From Cymbomonas tetramitiformis (Eukaryota; Chlorophyta; Pyramimonadophyceae; Pyramimonadales; Pyramimonadaceae): a stretch of 64,000 nt of DNA. Within the stretch, counting starts at the first letter, position 1. The number at the start of each line of letters is the position of its first letter. The position numbers were made by a program, and so were the translations under genes. A model generated the notes under the pieces. That model was not told where the DNA came from. It ran no database searches and saw nothing but the letters and a program-made list of their open reading frames with translations. The DNA is taken from the NCBI GenBank assembly GCA_001247695.2, contig LGRX02035342.1, positions 1 to 64,000 on the forward strand, in the 5' to 3' direction. Of this stretch, positions 21,982 through 34,748 are shown one piece after another.

Positions 21982-24900
21982 ATGAGTCGGCCCCAAACCG
22001 CTGAGGGTAACATACGGCCAGCTGGTCCCAAGACCAATTTGTCCATATCGCTTCCTCAGGAACCTTCGCGCCCTTCGAGTGGGGTATCATTTCTTGACCA
22101 TCGCTCCCCAAATTCACGGCCAGGGAGCACGAGCCGAAAAGGCTCTGCACTTCATCGAACGCAGGCGAAGGAAAATACAGGCCCAGCAATGCGAGTTCCT
22201 CAGAGACGAATCCCAACTTTAAGCGGTTACACCTCGCCAACAATTCACTCCCATAATGAGTTTTGGATTCCATTTTTTCCTGTATTCCACCACTAAATTC
22301 CATCGGGCCTTAGTGTCTGTTTAAAGTCGCAGTATTGTGGCCCCAAGAAACTTTGAGCACGGTTGTGTGATGTCCCCATTGTATGAGATCCTCCTGCAAA
22401 TGAATGCGTTGCCCTATCCGGTCGTATGCATCGTGTACAGATGTTGCGCGACACATGCGACCAGTCTTCAAATTCTGAATGTTTGAAATATGTTCCGCTC
22501 GAACAGCGGAGGAAGCGAAAGAGCGTGAGAAGAAGGCGGCAAGGAGCAAAAATGCTAAGAGCGAACAATTTGGAGGGAAATCGCTGAGGGACCTGCAAAA
22601 ATGGCGCCTCGTATTGCAAGCCAATCAGGTAAAACGGCAGATGATGAAAAACAGTTCCTACGTTCCCAAATACACAGCTGCGAGAAGTGGCGACGATAAG
22701 AGTTCAGGCGCAGTGAAATTCGTACAAAAAATAGAGAAAAAGCCCACTAATGGCCAGCGAATTTTTGCTGAGCTCGAAGAACAAGAAGCACACGCTAAGG
22801 AGGCATCCGACGTCTATGAAGCGGATTTGCAGACTCGGTCACGGCTGAAGGCCGTGCTCGACTTCATGGTATATCTCTCTTCAGCACTCCTGCAAAGCAG
22901 AGCCGTTGTGCGGCTGCTGAAAGCTTGTTGCAAGGCATTTGCCAACGTTAGACCTTGAATGCAAACGCTCTTTTTTATGTTAGGTTTCCTTAGATGTGTT
23001 TTGCAGCTAATGCTCGCTGACTCTTGATTCTTTTTGTGAACATTACCCTCAGGAGCTCACCGTGGCCAAGACCATAACTGCTAAGTTGAGACGGTCGGGG
23101 AATCGGGCATATCTCTCCCAAGTGAGCTCCAAGATAATCTGCGTTTACACAACTTGTTAACAGTAATTGCGGTTTCGTACAGATGGAAGTTGGCTCCATC
23201 GAACCGTACAGTCAATTCACATTTTTGCAAGAAAATGTGCAACCTTAGGATCCGCACTTCAGAGTGATGAGTCTCGAGAGTTCTCTGCCCCTCCAACCGT
23301 TAGGGAGATAGGGAGTGTGTAAAGAGTAAGAAATGTTTTTCTTCTACAGTGCGGCACGTGACAAAGAAGGTGCGGGGCGAGCTCCAGGATAAGCTAAACG
23401 TGCTACTCGGGAACGACGATGACTACCGGCTGCCGTGGGAGAAGAAGCAGAGGCCGGAGCCGAAACGATGGAACGATCCGGAGGTGATTGCACAAAATAT
23501 GGAAAAGCAACGCAAAAGCAAGGCTTTCATGAATCGCGTTAGAGCTGCAATGGAGTCCATGGGTGACGCGCGTGAGAGGATTCAACTCATCTTCGCCCAT
23601 TTCTGCTGCAATGGGGACACCAGCAACACCACTTACATGTCCGTTAACAACTTCGTTAAATTTGCCAAAGAATCAAAGTGAGTTTCCCTCGACACCTTGT
23701 GCACCTGCCGAGGATTGCTCTTGCGCACCCGCCGTGGACCCGTTGCCTCCTTCACACTCGGCGCGCGGGAGTCAGGCAGCATGCAGTAGACGGCCGTGCT
23801 GCGCGGGCTTGGGTGATCTGCAGGCTGACGGATATTCTCAGTGTGACCGACTTAGAGCTCGCATCGAAGAGGCTTGTCGCGATTCGTGACGAGCCGCTCA
23901 AGAGGGCAGGCGACCGCCTCACGAACTTCGAGTTTACCTGCTTGTGCGCTGGAATTTCCACTTGTATATACGATTCCAACGAGTTTACGTTCGAGGGTGC
24001 TTGGGGTGCGTCCCGGTGCCTTTGCCACTTTAGACTCTATTCTAGTCAGTCTACTTATGAATGCGTTTGGGGTGCGCCTTATTCACCTCTGTGTGCAGCC
24101 CTCGCTTGCTGCTCCATCGTCTCGCTTCTCGAGTCCCGCTTGCAGTTGCCCCAGTTCTTCGTGTCACAGACCCGTAAAAACAAGCGCAGCGTCCGCCCGT
24201 GGCTCGTAGCTCGCCCTGTTTCAGAAGCTGCGCGATCCGCACCCGCCCCCGGCCATGAGCCCGCAGCTTCTTCCTCGGCGGCTGCCCTCGGTCATCGGTT
24301 TCCCCCTTGTTCAGAAGCGGCTAGCTGCCCGAGGGAGCGAAAGGCGAGAGCACAGTTTGTGATGTTGCGGTGGTGGTGTGCTATATCAGAGGAATTCATC
24401 CAGGATTATATGGATCCCATAATTCTGAAGGTAATTAAGCGCTCTCATCTCAGTGCCTGTAGGGGTCCATGCCTCCCTGGAGTTCTTCCACTGCAGGGTT
24501 CTCTATGTATTCTGTACCGTATTTGCTTTGCCATATCTTATGGTCCAGCCGAGCGGCCTCGTCTCAGCACCTGAGCGTCCAGGATATCTTGGCGGAGTGG
24601 GATGAGATCTTATCGCCGGGCTCAGAGCGCGGGGTCTATACTCTGGAGCAGAGCGGGGCCTCACCAGAGCAGGCGATGGCCTTGGCCGAGGAAGGGGTGG
24701 CCACTTTGATGGGGGCAAGCAGGCGGGTGACCCACCTTCTTGAGGTGGCTGCAGGCACGTAGGGAACTGGTGGGTGTTGGGCGAGGTGTGGGTGGGAGGG
24801 TTACGGGTGGAGTTGACACATACCGGGCCCCTCAAAGCCCGGGGCCCATTCCGGCAGCGATGACCACTTACAACAGGTTGCACAGCAGCATGCGGCGTCT

Positions 24901-27900
24901 CATCAACTTCCCTGCCCACGTGGCGAGGTTGCTGGCCGTGCAGGAACTAACATTGATGAGCAGCTGTCGGGAAGGAGACGACTGGCTGGTGAACTATTGG
25001 CCACCGGGAGGGCTTGGGACACACAGGCAATTGTGGGGATGAGACTCCAGTAGGAACAGTGCAGAACAGCCGTTGCAGCACAAGTGTGGAGCGCATCACT
25101 CAGGACCGCAGCTTCGTCGCAGGATGTCCAGTGCAAGGGCTTCAGTCCCATAGAGTTGGTGTTGGGGATAGGGGGTTGCAAGGGCAGATCAATGGCGGGC
25201 GCGCTAGGTCAAAAGGAGGCAATTCAGTTTATCTCTCTGAGCCCCATAGGATACCCCTTTGGAATTCCGGACGTGTTGTGGGCGGACAAGCTGTGTTGAG
25301 ACCAGGCTTTGGGCCAGGCAGGGAGCAGGGTGGTGGTCCTGAGCGTAGGCTTGGTGGTGGGGAGATTGCTCGGGCAGCTCGGGGGGTAGAGGTGAACTGG
25401 CTTAGAGGCACAGCATCAGTGCGCAGTCAGTGCAGTTGCGGAGGCGCTCGGGTGGCCCAGTGAGCCTTAGAGGGTCCCGTTCTCCACTAGCGAGCCCCGG
25501 AAAATCCGGATAAGTGTCCCGAAGTGTGTGCTGAATCCTTTGATCCCTGGTGTGGGTACATAGTGCAGCCGATCTTGTGTGTCTACATGGTGCAGCCGAT
25601 CTTGTGTGTCTACATGGTGCAGCCGATCTTCTGTGGCTACTTGGTGTCAAAGGAATCGGTGCAAGGATAAGCCACACACACTGCTGCCTCCTCCACAAAA
25701 AGTACCGTATGTAGCCGCATGAAGAACGCGTCATCCAAGTAGGCAAAGACGATCACACTAGGGTGCCCCTCCTGAATCCGCTCCAGCACTGTCTGCAGCG
25801 GGGCGGCCAAGTAAAGCGGCCCCAAGGGGTCCACCGCTGTGTGCCCTCCTCTGACTTGATATACTGCATCACCGAGCTCCCCAGCCGAACTCCAAGGTTC
25901 GCCTTCGGCCCGTAACAAAAAGGTCGTCATGTGGCCCTCCTCTGACTTAGTACTGCATCTTGAAGGCTATCACCGGGCTCCCCAGCAAGAACTCCAAGGT
26001 TGTTCAAACCCAGCGACAGGTCAGGGCATGTGGGTGTGTGCCTCCTCTCTGACTTGGCATACTGCATCTGGCGAGGCAATATCACCCAGAGCTCCCCAGC
26101 CGAACTCAAGAGTTTGCCTCGACCCCGCGACAAAGGTCCGTATCATGGTATTGCCCTCCTCGACTTGGCACTGCATCACGAAGCCATCACCTAGCTCCCA
26201 GCGAACTCAAGGTTGCTTGCGACCCCAACAGGTCAAGTCATCGTGTGCCTCGGCAGCACTGCATCACCGAGCCATCACCGAGCTCCCCAGCCGAACTCCA
26301 AGGTTCGCGCGACCCCGTAACAAGGTCCGTGCTGTGTGCCCTCTGGCTTGGCATACTGCATCTCTCCGAGCCATCCACCCGAGCTGTGAACTCAGGTTCG
26401 CCTGGGCCAGTGACAAGGTCCGATCATGTTATTGTGCCCTCTCTGACTTGGCGCCTGTCTTGGTATCACCGAGCTCCCAGCCGAACTCAGGTTCGCCTCG
26501 ACCCGTGACAAAGGTCCGTCATGTGTTCCTCCTCTGACTTGGCATACTACATGTGAGCCATCACCAGGCTCCCCAGCCAGGCTCCAAGGTTCGCCTCGAC
26601 CCCGTGACAAGGTCGTCATGTGTGTGCCTCCTCCTGACTTGGCATACTGCATCCTGCATCACCGAGCCATCACCTAGCTCCCCAGCCGAACTCCAAGGTT
26701 CGCCGCGACCCCGTAACAAAGGTCCGTCATGTCGTGTGCCCTCCTCTGACTTGGCATACTGCATCACCGAGCCATCACCGAGCTCCCCAGCCGAACTCCA
26801 AGGTTCGCCTCGACCCCGTGACAAAGTTCTGTCGATGCCCACAGCTCCGGGAAGTCCTGCTCGATCGCCTCAAACACCGCCTGACAATGCATTATATTAA
26901 AGGCATTTTTGCCATCCGCCTTGACGGAAACCCACTTTGGGTGCTGGTCTACGCCCCCCTGAACAATGTGGACCCTCCGATCCGCTCCTCCTTTCACCGC
27001 CACCCCAATCTGGGCCGCCCACAGCCCACCGTGCTCGTCATCTTGCCGCCACCCATAAAACCAACCCCTGACACACACTGTTGAATCCTTTGATCCCTGG
27101 TGCGGGTACATAGGGCAGCCGAACTTTTGTGGCGATGTGGTGCCAAAGGAATCCGTCCAGGGATAAGCCACACACACTGTAAGAAAAGCGGCAGGGATGT
27201 CAGCATGACCCATAGGCATAAATTAATGCCGGTTGCGTTACATGTGACGCATGAACACGCAGGTAATGCGAAGTAAGCATGTTGTAAGAGTGATGCCGTT
27301 CAGTGTGCACTATTCTTGCTGCTGACTGCCTTAAGCTAGCTGGGAGACATGTCACCAGCGCACGCTCAGCTCATTTCTGCAGCCGAGGGATGAGGTTGAC
27401 CTGCTCCGTATCACAGTACGCGATGATCTCCGCGTGTGATTTTCCCTGTGTGCGTCTGCAGGCCGGGCCGACTCCAGTGTCTTAGGGTCGGGCTGCCACG
27501 TTCTGTACTGTACATAGTCGTGCTGCGTCAGCACCTTCCTCGCCTGCCTCTGCTTGCTTGTACTGACAGAATGACGGCCACGTCAGCACCGACTTGAGTG
27601 CTTTGCACTCTTCAAACTGAGCGGCCATGCATGATGCATGCATGAGGTAAGGGGCTTGTGTTGACCGCTTTTGTCGGGTGTGAAGCGCTTGAGGCAGGGG
27701 GGGGCTGGTGGGCAATTTTCCATAGGTTCACGCTGGGGATATGGAGCGGCATGAGGGGCAGATCCTCCGTGCAGACGACATCTGGAGTGTTTTCGAGGGG
27801 TGTGGCCGCGCCGCCAGCACCGGCCCGACAAGCTTGCTCTACGATCCACGAGCAGTCACCAAGATTTGTTTGTTTGCACAGCTGAACTCTCTTGGGTCGC

Positions 27901-30900
27901 TGTGTGGATCATGTTCTCCTCTGTTGCTCGCTGCCTCTGCCTGCCTCTGCCATTTGCGCCCAGTCAGCCATGCCAGTTGTATGACTGTGGGAACCACTCC
28001 TTGCTTGTTGAGGCTTGTCATTGGCCACTACCTGGTCTCACACCCATTGGTCACATTCCTCTGACACTTGCTGTCTGATTTGAAACATATGCTGAATATT
28101 CTACCCGAATTCGTTTTCGCCTCGAGGGGTGTCTGGCGTGGACCACTTGGTCTTTGCAGCAGCACACGCAGGAGAGGCAGGGCCCTCTGCTTGACGCGCG
28201 CCTCCAGGCTGCTGTGAGGAAGAGTCATGCCAGCTCACTCAACACAAAAGCATCGGAGGGGCTATTTGTTGCCAGCTCACTCAACGCACAAGCATCGCAG
28301 GGGCTGTTTGTTGCCAGCTCTCAACGCTGCATCGCAGGGGGCTGTTGTTGCCCAGCTCGCACTCAACGCACAAGCATCGCAGGGGCTGTTTGTTGCCAGC
28401 TCACTCAGCACAAGCCGCCCTTGGGGGGCTGTTTTGTTGCCAGCTCATCCAGCACTTTTAAACATCGCAGGGCTGTTTGTTGCCAGCTCACTCAACACCA
28501 CAAGTATGCAGGGGCTATTTGTTGTTGCCAGCTCCTCAACGCACAAGCATCGCAGGGTGTTTGTTGCCAGCTCACTCCCAAGCGCTTTGTAAAGCCTCGC
28601 AGAACAATTTGTTGCCAGCTCACTCAACGCACAAGCATCGCAGGGGCTATTTGTTGCCAGCTCACTCAACACACAAGCATCGCAGGGGCTATTTGTTGCC
28701 AGCTCATCCCTGTGGGCGGGCTCAGGTACGAGCGTGCGCTGATGTACATTTTTAAGTTCTACCTGAATTCTGCAGAGAAGGGGGTTCTTCCCGCGAGCAA
28801 GAACCCGAGGCGGCCCAAGAATGGAGGCCTGGGGCGCAACGGCCGCCCCGAGGGGGCCAGCGATAGGCAGAGGGTGCGCGCTTTACTTTATTGCATCCAG
28901 CGCCGCCTGCATGCGGGGGAAACGTGCTTTGCAATGTGACGCATGCATGCGGGGGAAAGTACTTTGCAATGTGACGCCTGCATGCGGGGGAAAGTGCTAT
29001 GCAATGTGCCGCCTGCATGCGGGGGAAAGTGCTTTGCAATGTGCCGCCTGCATGCGGGGGAACGTGCTTTGCAATGTGACGCCTGCATGCGGGGGAACGT
29101 GCTTTGCAATGTGCCGCCTGCATGCGGGGGAAAGTGCTTTGCAATGTGCCGCCTGCATGCGGGGGAAAGTGCTTTGCAATGTGCCGCCTGCATGCGGGGG
29201 AACGTGCTTTGCAATGTGCCGCCTGCATGCGGGGGAACGTGCTTTGCAATGTGCCGCCTGCATGCGGGGGAAAGTGCTTTGCAATGTGCCGCCTGCATGC
29301 GGGGGAAAGTGCTTTGCAATGTGCCGCCTGCATGCGGGGGAAAGTGCTTTGCAATGTGACGCCTGCATGCGGGGGAAAGTGCTTTGCAATGTGCCGCCTG
29401 CATGCGGGGGAAAGTGCTTTGGCTCTTTGTGATGTATAGTAGGGGAGCAACTGGGCACTGTGCCGCGTGTGTGCATGCCGCGGAGGAACACGACACTGCG
29501 TTACAAGTCTATGGGGAGGACCTCGTCACACGTGACATGAACATGGCATGTGCATGCGGGAAAGAAGTAGAACTTGCGTGTGTGACGAGGGAGGCGGGTA
29601 CGGCGTCAGGAGTCAAACCCCTTCAAGACTACCACGGACAAGCTTTTCTCGACTGAAGCGTCCGATTTCGCGGTGAAGCGGATGAGGGAGATGCAAGCGC
29701 TGCAGAGGCCCTCGGCGTCTGGCCTAGCCAAAAGCCACTTCATGTCCCCTGATGCGCAACGCCCGACCACTGCCCCGGGTGCCATGGAGTCTCTGCAGTC
29801 ACGAGAGGAAGAGTTCGACGTGGCAATTGAGCCACCTCCGAAGGCGGTGCGTCTCAATCCCAATTTGCCTCGCGGCCAATGTCCCTGGCCATCAACGCAT
29901 GTCACATGTATCACTGTGTATCAGCGAGACCGCTCCGAACTCCAAACAGTTTTGAGAGATCACAGCCTGTGGTTAGTTTCACCTAAGAAGTCACAGGACT
30001 TGAGGCATGGGCAGACAACAGCAGAAGTGTTTGTGCCACGGTTTCACCGCAGCTTCCCCCCATCCCTCGCTGTTTGTGACGGAGGAAGGACTCGCCTTCC
30101 TGGGGGTGGGCACGGGAGTGAAGGGGAAGGGGGCACACGGGAGCGCGCGCAGATTCCCGAGCTGAAGTCGCAGCCGAAACGAACAAAATTGAACTTGAGC
30201 GAATTTCAGACCTTTGCCAATAACTTCGGCATGGCAAAACTGATGTCTGCAGGCAACTGCAGCAGGGTGTTTTTCTCGTCCTGCCGAGGTGGAGCCGACG
30301 CAGAGTCCATCCGGCAAGGCAAGGTGAACGTCCAGCCAGCACATCCGAATACTCGGGAGGGAGAGCCGTCTCGTCGGCATTCCCATCAGCCACACCCGTG
30401 AAACAGGGCTGCTGTCGCTGCAAGCCTCACCCGTGAAACAGGGCTGCTGTCGCTGCAAGCCTCACCTGAGCGTGGCGCATGGCGCGGGCCCGACATAGAG
30501 TCAGCACAGCGCTCAGTCTTTCACCGTCGTCATTGGCACCTGGACTTCCATTCCGAAGCGCAATGCAGAGGCGGCCTTTCCCCCGTGATGTTCGTCGGCG
30601 CTCCCGTGAGCTCCGTGCCGGAGGGCTCTCCTCCCGCCTGCTCGCAGGGCGTCTCACTGCTGTGGACTGGGGGACGTGCATTTGCAGACAGAGCCCGGAT
30701 TGAGCTTCCGGGATTGGCTCGGCTGCCTGGCGCGCATGTCGCTCGTGGTGGACTTCCGCGGCATCCAGCCAGGTGTGCCCGCTGTTGGCCATCAGCGAGG
30801 AGCATGCCTGCAGATATGACCGCTCGGGCAGGCGGCTCAGAATGTAGACCAAAAAGTGCTCCTTGGCTCCATGCTCCCTCCCGGGCCCCTCCTGGCGCAT

Positions 30901-32650
30901 GGCACGGTGCTGCATTGCTCGCGAGCCTCTTCTTGAATGTGGGGCGGCGCGGCGTCACTCGCTCGCATGCGCTCCTCGTGCCCGGTGGACTGTAAGTGGC
31001 TGAGCGCAGATGTGGCGCGCGTGCGGGCAGAGTCCTTCATGGGGCATCATGAGCCGGTGGGAAGACCTGAGCCGCCGGTAGAGGCGATCCCCGTGGTGCA
31101 GTTCGAACCACTAGAAGGTGCCGACACCATTCTCGAATGCAGTAATCCAAATCCTGTAATGGGATCCTGTCATGACGCAACTGCTCGCACCGACCTGTGG
31201 GCTCGGCCGAAGGGGAGAACTTGGCATCCACAGGAGGGATGTGGCGCAGCTCACACCAGCCCTGCGATGGGTCTGGCGGTGACGGTAGAGATGGGGAGCA
31301 GGAGGTTGGACTGCTCCCTCATGAATACATGGATGCGGGCGGGTCTATAACCGTTTTGAGCTCGACCTGTGAGGAACTCCGAGCAGAGAAATCCGCGCGA
31401 TGCTTCTCCCTCAGATCTTGAATGCCATGCCGTGGGGCACTGTGCCTGGGGTGTGGGGCCGCACAGGGCAAAAGTCCTTCTTGAATGGTAGTTCCAACAT
31501 GTTTCAGAGGGATATTGAGCGATACTTTCCGGAGCCAGAGTACGGCCAAAATGCCGGCAAGGAGCCCAAGCCGTTCGTAATGCAGGTGATGAGCAAACAG
31601 ACTCCTCCGTGGATGAAAGCCAAGTACAATTGGGTGACAAAGGTGCGGCTCCTTCGTTGGCGATTCTGTGATTTGTCTCATTTTGGGGGTTCCCTTTATT
31701 CCGTTGGTGGCATTCTAGCTATTCTGGGTACTTTCCTGGACACTGGTGGTTGGATGTGGTGCAAAGCGTGGTGATGCGACATTGGTGCGGCGCTCTGACT
31801 TTTTCACCGCGGCAATTCACCGACGAAGGTGAGGAGTGTGCATGGTGGAGGGGCGGTTTTTGCCAGGGAAATGTGAAGCAGACTGACAGCCGGATTTTGG
31901 GCTCCTCCGTAAGCCAGACATCTCGGGAATATGCCGTGGAGGATTTTATGACTGATAGAGAAATCGATGACATGAAAATCAAAGAAGGTGGGAAGATTCC
32001 CAGTTGCCGGGTACTCGGGTTATGCATGTTGCACATTCCGACTGAGTGTGTCAGAAAGCACGCGCGTCTGGCATACGCTGTTTCGATATCAACCATTCAA
32101 GCAGAAACGAAAGCTAATGGCTAGGTGGAAATGTATTTTTATGCAGTCAGTCACCATTAGGATGTTCAGTGAGCTCGTAACGCACGCATCTATATTCCGC
32201 AGGTGCGGATGAGGAAGAGGCGCGACAGCTGGCTTACCGGGCGTATATGCGCATGGAGGAGCAGAAAGTCATGAACAAAAGGTATTTGATCAGTTCCAAT
32301 CTGGTTTGTGCCATGCACTAACTACCCTGTCATACCTTGTATAGAAGGTCCCCATGAGAATAACAGGAACGCTTCTAGCTTATGTCTGTAACAAAGAGGG
32401 GGAGGCAAAAAGGAGGTTTGCATTGTGCTCGCTCCGTGCGGCTCACTGATCAGCAATTTGGCTTTGATCTGGCAGAAAACAAAAACGAGAGGAGATCATG
32501 TCGCAGCTCGGGGTGATAACACCTAGACCACCCTTACAAGAAGCCATGTATCAATCTGCCATGAAAGCAAATATGCCACCTTATATGGATCTAGCCACTG
32601 GATCACTGAAGATGCCCATGAAGGGGCCTGTGCCGTTAGCACATTGCTAA
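21982..32650 (+). CDS. EF-hand/p25-alpha (TPPP)-like host protein, about 15 exons
   Basis: Exons I can support: 21,982 to about 22,220 (ATG chosen; the frame upstream has no ATG), 22,507-22,868, 23,053-23,121, a possible small exon at 23,183, 23,350-23,677, 23,824 to about 23,963, 24,390-24,430, 24,549 to about 24,726, 29,610 to about 29,905, 30,174-30,266, 31,415-31,642, about 31,880-31,987, 32,203-32,281 and 32,476-32,650 (TAA). Junctions 22,868/23,053, 23,677/23,824, 31,987/32,203 and 32,281/32,476 are GT-AG and phase-consistent. The joined exons near 23.6-23.9 kb give IQLIFAHFCCNGDT, MSVNNFVKFAKESKL and a following LTDILSVTDLELA, then TNFEFTCL. That is the order of the p25-alpha/EF-hand-like fold found in tubulin-binding and axonemal proteins. 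A second such piece (LNLSEFQTFANNF) lies in exon 30,174. The role in flagella or microtubules is inference. Confidence 0.6.
24730..25500. other. Intron sequence, no additional gene seen
   Basis: GC-rich sequence inside the large intron between about 24,726 and 29,610. Frames are open in places on both strands but show no motif; I treat them as intronic. Confidence 0.4.
25540..27220 (-). pseudogene. Broken non-LTR-type reverse transcriptase with internal tandem expansion
   Basis: On the minus strand, 27,219-26,850 reads VRGWFYGW, VKGGADRRVHIVQGG, then DGKNAFNIMH (RT motif A) and QDFPELWAS. At 25,860-25,720 the strand reads DPLGPLYLAAPLQ (motif B) and VIVFAYLDDAFFM (motif C, YxDD). Between A and B the sequence has become a tandem array. 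The whole fragment is flanked by direct repeats of about 105-135 bp (25,546-25,682 and 27,078-27,182), containing AATCCTTTGATCCCTGGTG and GGATAAGCCACACACACTG. Stops and frameshifts show it is dead. It lies antisense inside an intron of the host gene. Confidence 0.65.
25860..26835 (-). repeat. About 100-bp tandem repeat derived from RT coding sequence, about 10 copies
   Basis: Copies carrying CCCCAGCCGAACTCCAAGG recur near 25,875, 25,975, 26,088, 26,188, 26,278, 26,375, 26,466, 26,563, 26,669 and 26,777, with many small indels. On the minus strand the unit reads RGRGEPWSSAGELGDG plus a variable QYAKS segment, which is the coding stretch between RT motifs A and B of the surrounding pseudogene. 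Confidence 0.75.
27221..28228. other. Intron sequence between minisatellites
   Basis: No gene motif on either strand; scattered GCCTCTGCCTGCC-type low complexity near 27,530 and 27,930. Confidence 0.45.
28229..28712 (+). repeat. 42-bp minisatellite, about 12 copies
   Basis: The unit is GCCAGCTCACTCAACACAAA followed by AGCATCGGAGGGGCTATTTG and TT, with frequent indels. Because 42 is divisible by 3, frames stay open across several units, but the indels break them; I do not take it as coding. It lies in the large intron. Confidence 0.85.
28905..29424 (+). repeat. 35-bp minisatellite, about 15 copies
   Basis: The unit is GCCTGCATGCGGGGGAAAGT then GCTTTGCAATGTGCC (35 bp), with two main variable sites (AACG/AAAG and GTGAC/GTGCC) distinguishing copies. 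The unit lacks stop codons, so the array produces long false ORFs of over 150 codons in several frames on both strands. It is intronic. Confidence 0.9.
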
Positions 32651-34133
32651 AAGTGAGCATGGCGTCCCAATTAAAGAGAAAAAAAAAGTGTTACGCGTCT
32701 TGTTTGAAAATTTGGAAACTCATCATGAAATGACAACAATTGCATACAAAAATTAAAGAAAGCACCACAAAAAATATTTGTAACAATACTTAGATTTTAA
32801 CGTTTGCACATTTGGTGCGCAGTACCTTCAAAACAGACACTGCGGTGTGTGCTGCTCTGAGTTCGAATGCTGCAGCACTTCTGCTAGTAGAGGGACCTCC
32901 TTCGCACGAATGTGGTACAATTTATTCTGCTAAACCTTGAGGTGGCCCATCTGTCTTCAACACAGGTGTGTGCTCAACAGAAATTCATACAAGATGTGTG
33001 ATCATGAATTCCTCGTGGGGGGGAATCATACTTGCGCGGTTGCTGATGGTGATGGTGCTGGTTTGAGGATCAGTTCAGGCATAACAACTCCGGTCATGAA
33101 AGTGATGGTGCTGGTTAGAGGATCAGTTCAGGCATATAACAACTCCGGTCATGAAAGTGATGGACAACTCTGCTTAAAAACTGCATTCTAGGCGAACTGA
33201 GCATCCTGCAACTCAGACAAATAACTACTATATTTAGGATATATCTAGGTGTACACTAGGAGTTCGCAGTCGAGTCTCCGCAACTCGAGGGTCTTCTACA
33301 GCCTCGCCATCCGACACGTCAGTTTATTACACAAGGTTGATGAATTTGCCATCAGATTGTTGGAGTATCTGCACCCCAGACTTACATCGGCCATCGAACA
33401 TCCTTCGACTTAATGCGCAGTATCCGCAGAGATACGAGTGACACACATAGATACGAGTGACACACATAAACCTGCACGCACACGGCACAACGACGACTCT
33501 ACCGACAGAGAGAGAAAGAGAAGCCATCCAACGGCAACAGGGTACACGTTGAACAGCATGAGGTGTGCCGATCAAAGCCAACCCATAATAACCCAACAGT
33601 GGATCATGCAGGAACATGCCTGGGCCATGCCAATAAGATGCGCATACCGCACGCACATTATGAATAGCATAGTTCAGTATGGGTACGCGTGTGGATGACA
33701 ACACAGTGGTCCCTGCGCTCACTCGCACACTGCGTCACACACGCCTGGTCCAATGAAGCCGGAGTCTTCTGGCGGCAAGTCATCAGCTGTGGCTCGATAA
33801 ATGTGTATCGCAAGTATTGCCAGCATGGATGATGGATCACACACACACACACTGAACGGCATGAGATCGGCCAACAAAAGCCAGCCCACCATCATCCCAG
33901 TGGATGTGAGAAGCAAATCAAGAGCAGGGTGGGGCCGTGACAAGATACCACAAACGCATACATATTCCCAACCCAAATGCAAAGCAGCATGGGAAGACGA
34001 TACGATGTGACCGATCATCGCCCAACAAAAGTTGGTCCCAGGCAGTGTCGACATCGGATCCTGTCTGACCTTGCCAAGTTAGCTTGGCATCTTTGCCTTG
34101 TAGTCGGTGTCGGGGTCGGTGCAGGCCTTCGGC
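32651..34133. other. Downstream and intergenic region
   Basis: It holds a direct duplication of about 57 bp at 33,046-33,165 (GATGGTGCTGGTT, AGGATCAGTTCAGGCAT, AACTCCGGTCATGAAAGTG) and a 19-bp duplication GATACGAGTGACACACATA at 33,434-33,470. Two diverged copies of a segment with GAACAGCATGAG / GAACGGCATGAG occur near 33,550 and 33,853. No gene recognised. Confidence 0.55.
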
Positions 34134-34748
34134 AACATATTGGCATATCGCACGCATGATTCCGGTCACGTTTCATCCGAAACTGAAATTATTTTCTAGT
34201 GCGCCCGCGATACCGATAGGGTTATCAATAGGGGACTAACTTTTGATGTACTCCGCCTTTGAGCGAGAAATTGCACCCAACATACGAGCTTATACATACG
34301 AACATATTGGCATATCGCACGCATGATTCCGGTCACGTTTCATCCGAAACTGAAATTATTTTCTAGTGCGCCCGCGATACCGATAGGGTTATCAATAGGG
34401 GACTAACTTTTGATGTACTCCGCCTTTGAGGGTGAAATTGCACCCAACATATGAGCTTATACATACGAACATATTGGCATATTGCACGCATGATTCCGGT
34501 CACGTTTCATCCGAAACTGAAATTATTTTCTAGTGCGCCCGTGATACCGATAGGGTTATCAATAGGGGACTAACTTTTGATGTACTCCGCCTTTGAGGGT
34601 GAAATTGCACCCAACATATGAGGTTTTACATACAAACATATTGGCATATCGCACGCATGATTCCGGTCACGTTTCATCCGAAACTGAAATTATTTTCTAG
34701 TGCGCCCGCGATACCGATGGGGTTATCAATAGGGGACTAACTTTTGAA
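34134..34748. repeat. 167-bp tandem satellite, 3.7 copies
   Basis: Units start with AACATATTGGCATATCGCAC at 34,134, 34,301, 34,468 and 34,635 and are nearly identical. Each contains CCGAAACTGAAATTATTTTC and GGTTATCAATAGGGGACTAA. The last unit breaks off after ACTAACTTTTGA. Confidence 0.92.

Noticed and set aside
28229..29424. Possible CRISPR-like arrays
   Set aside because: Repeats are directly adjacent without unique spacers, and the setting is a eukaryotic intron.
28752..29496. ORFs of over 150 codons in several frames on both strands
   Set aside because: They are produced by a 35-bp repeat without stop codons; length not divisible by 3 makes all frames cycle through the same peptide.
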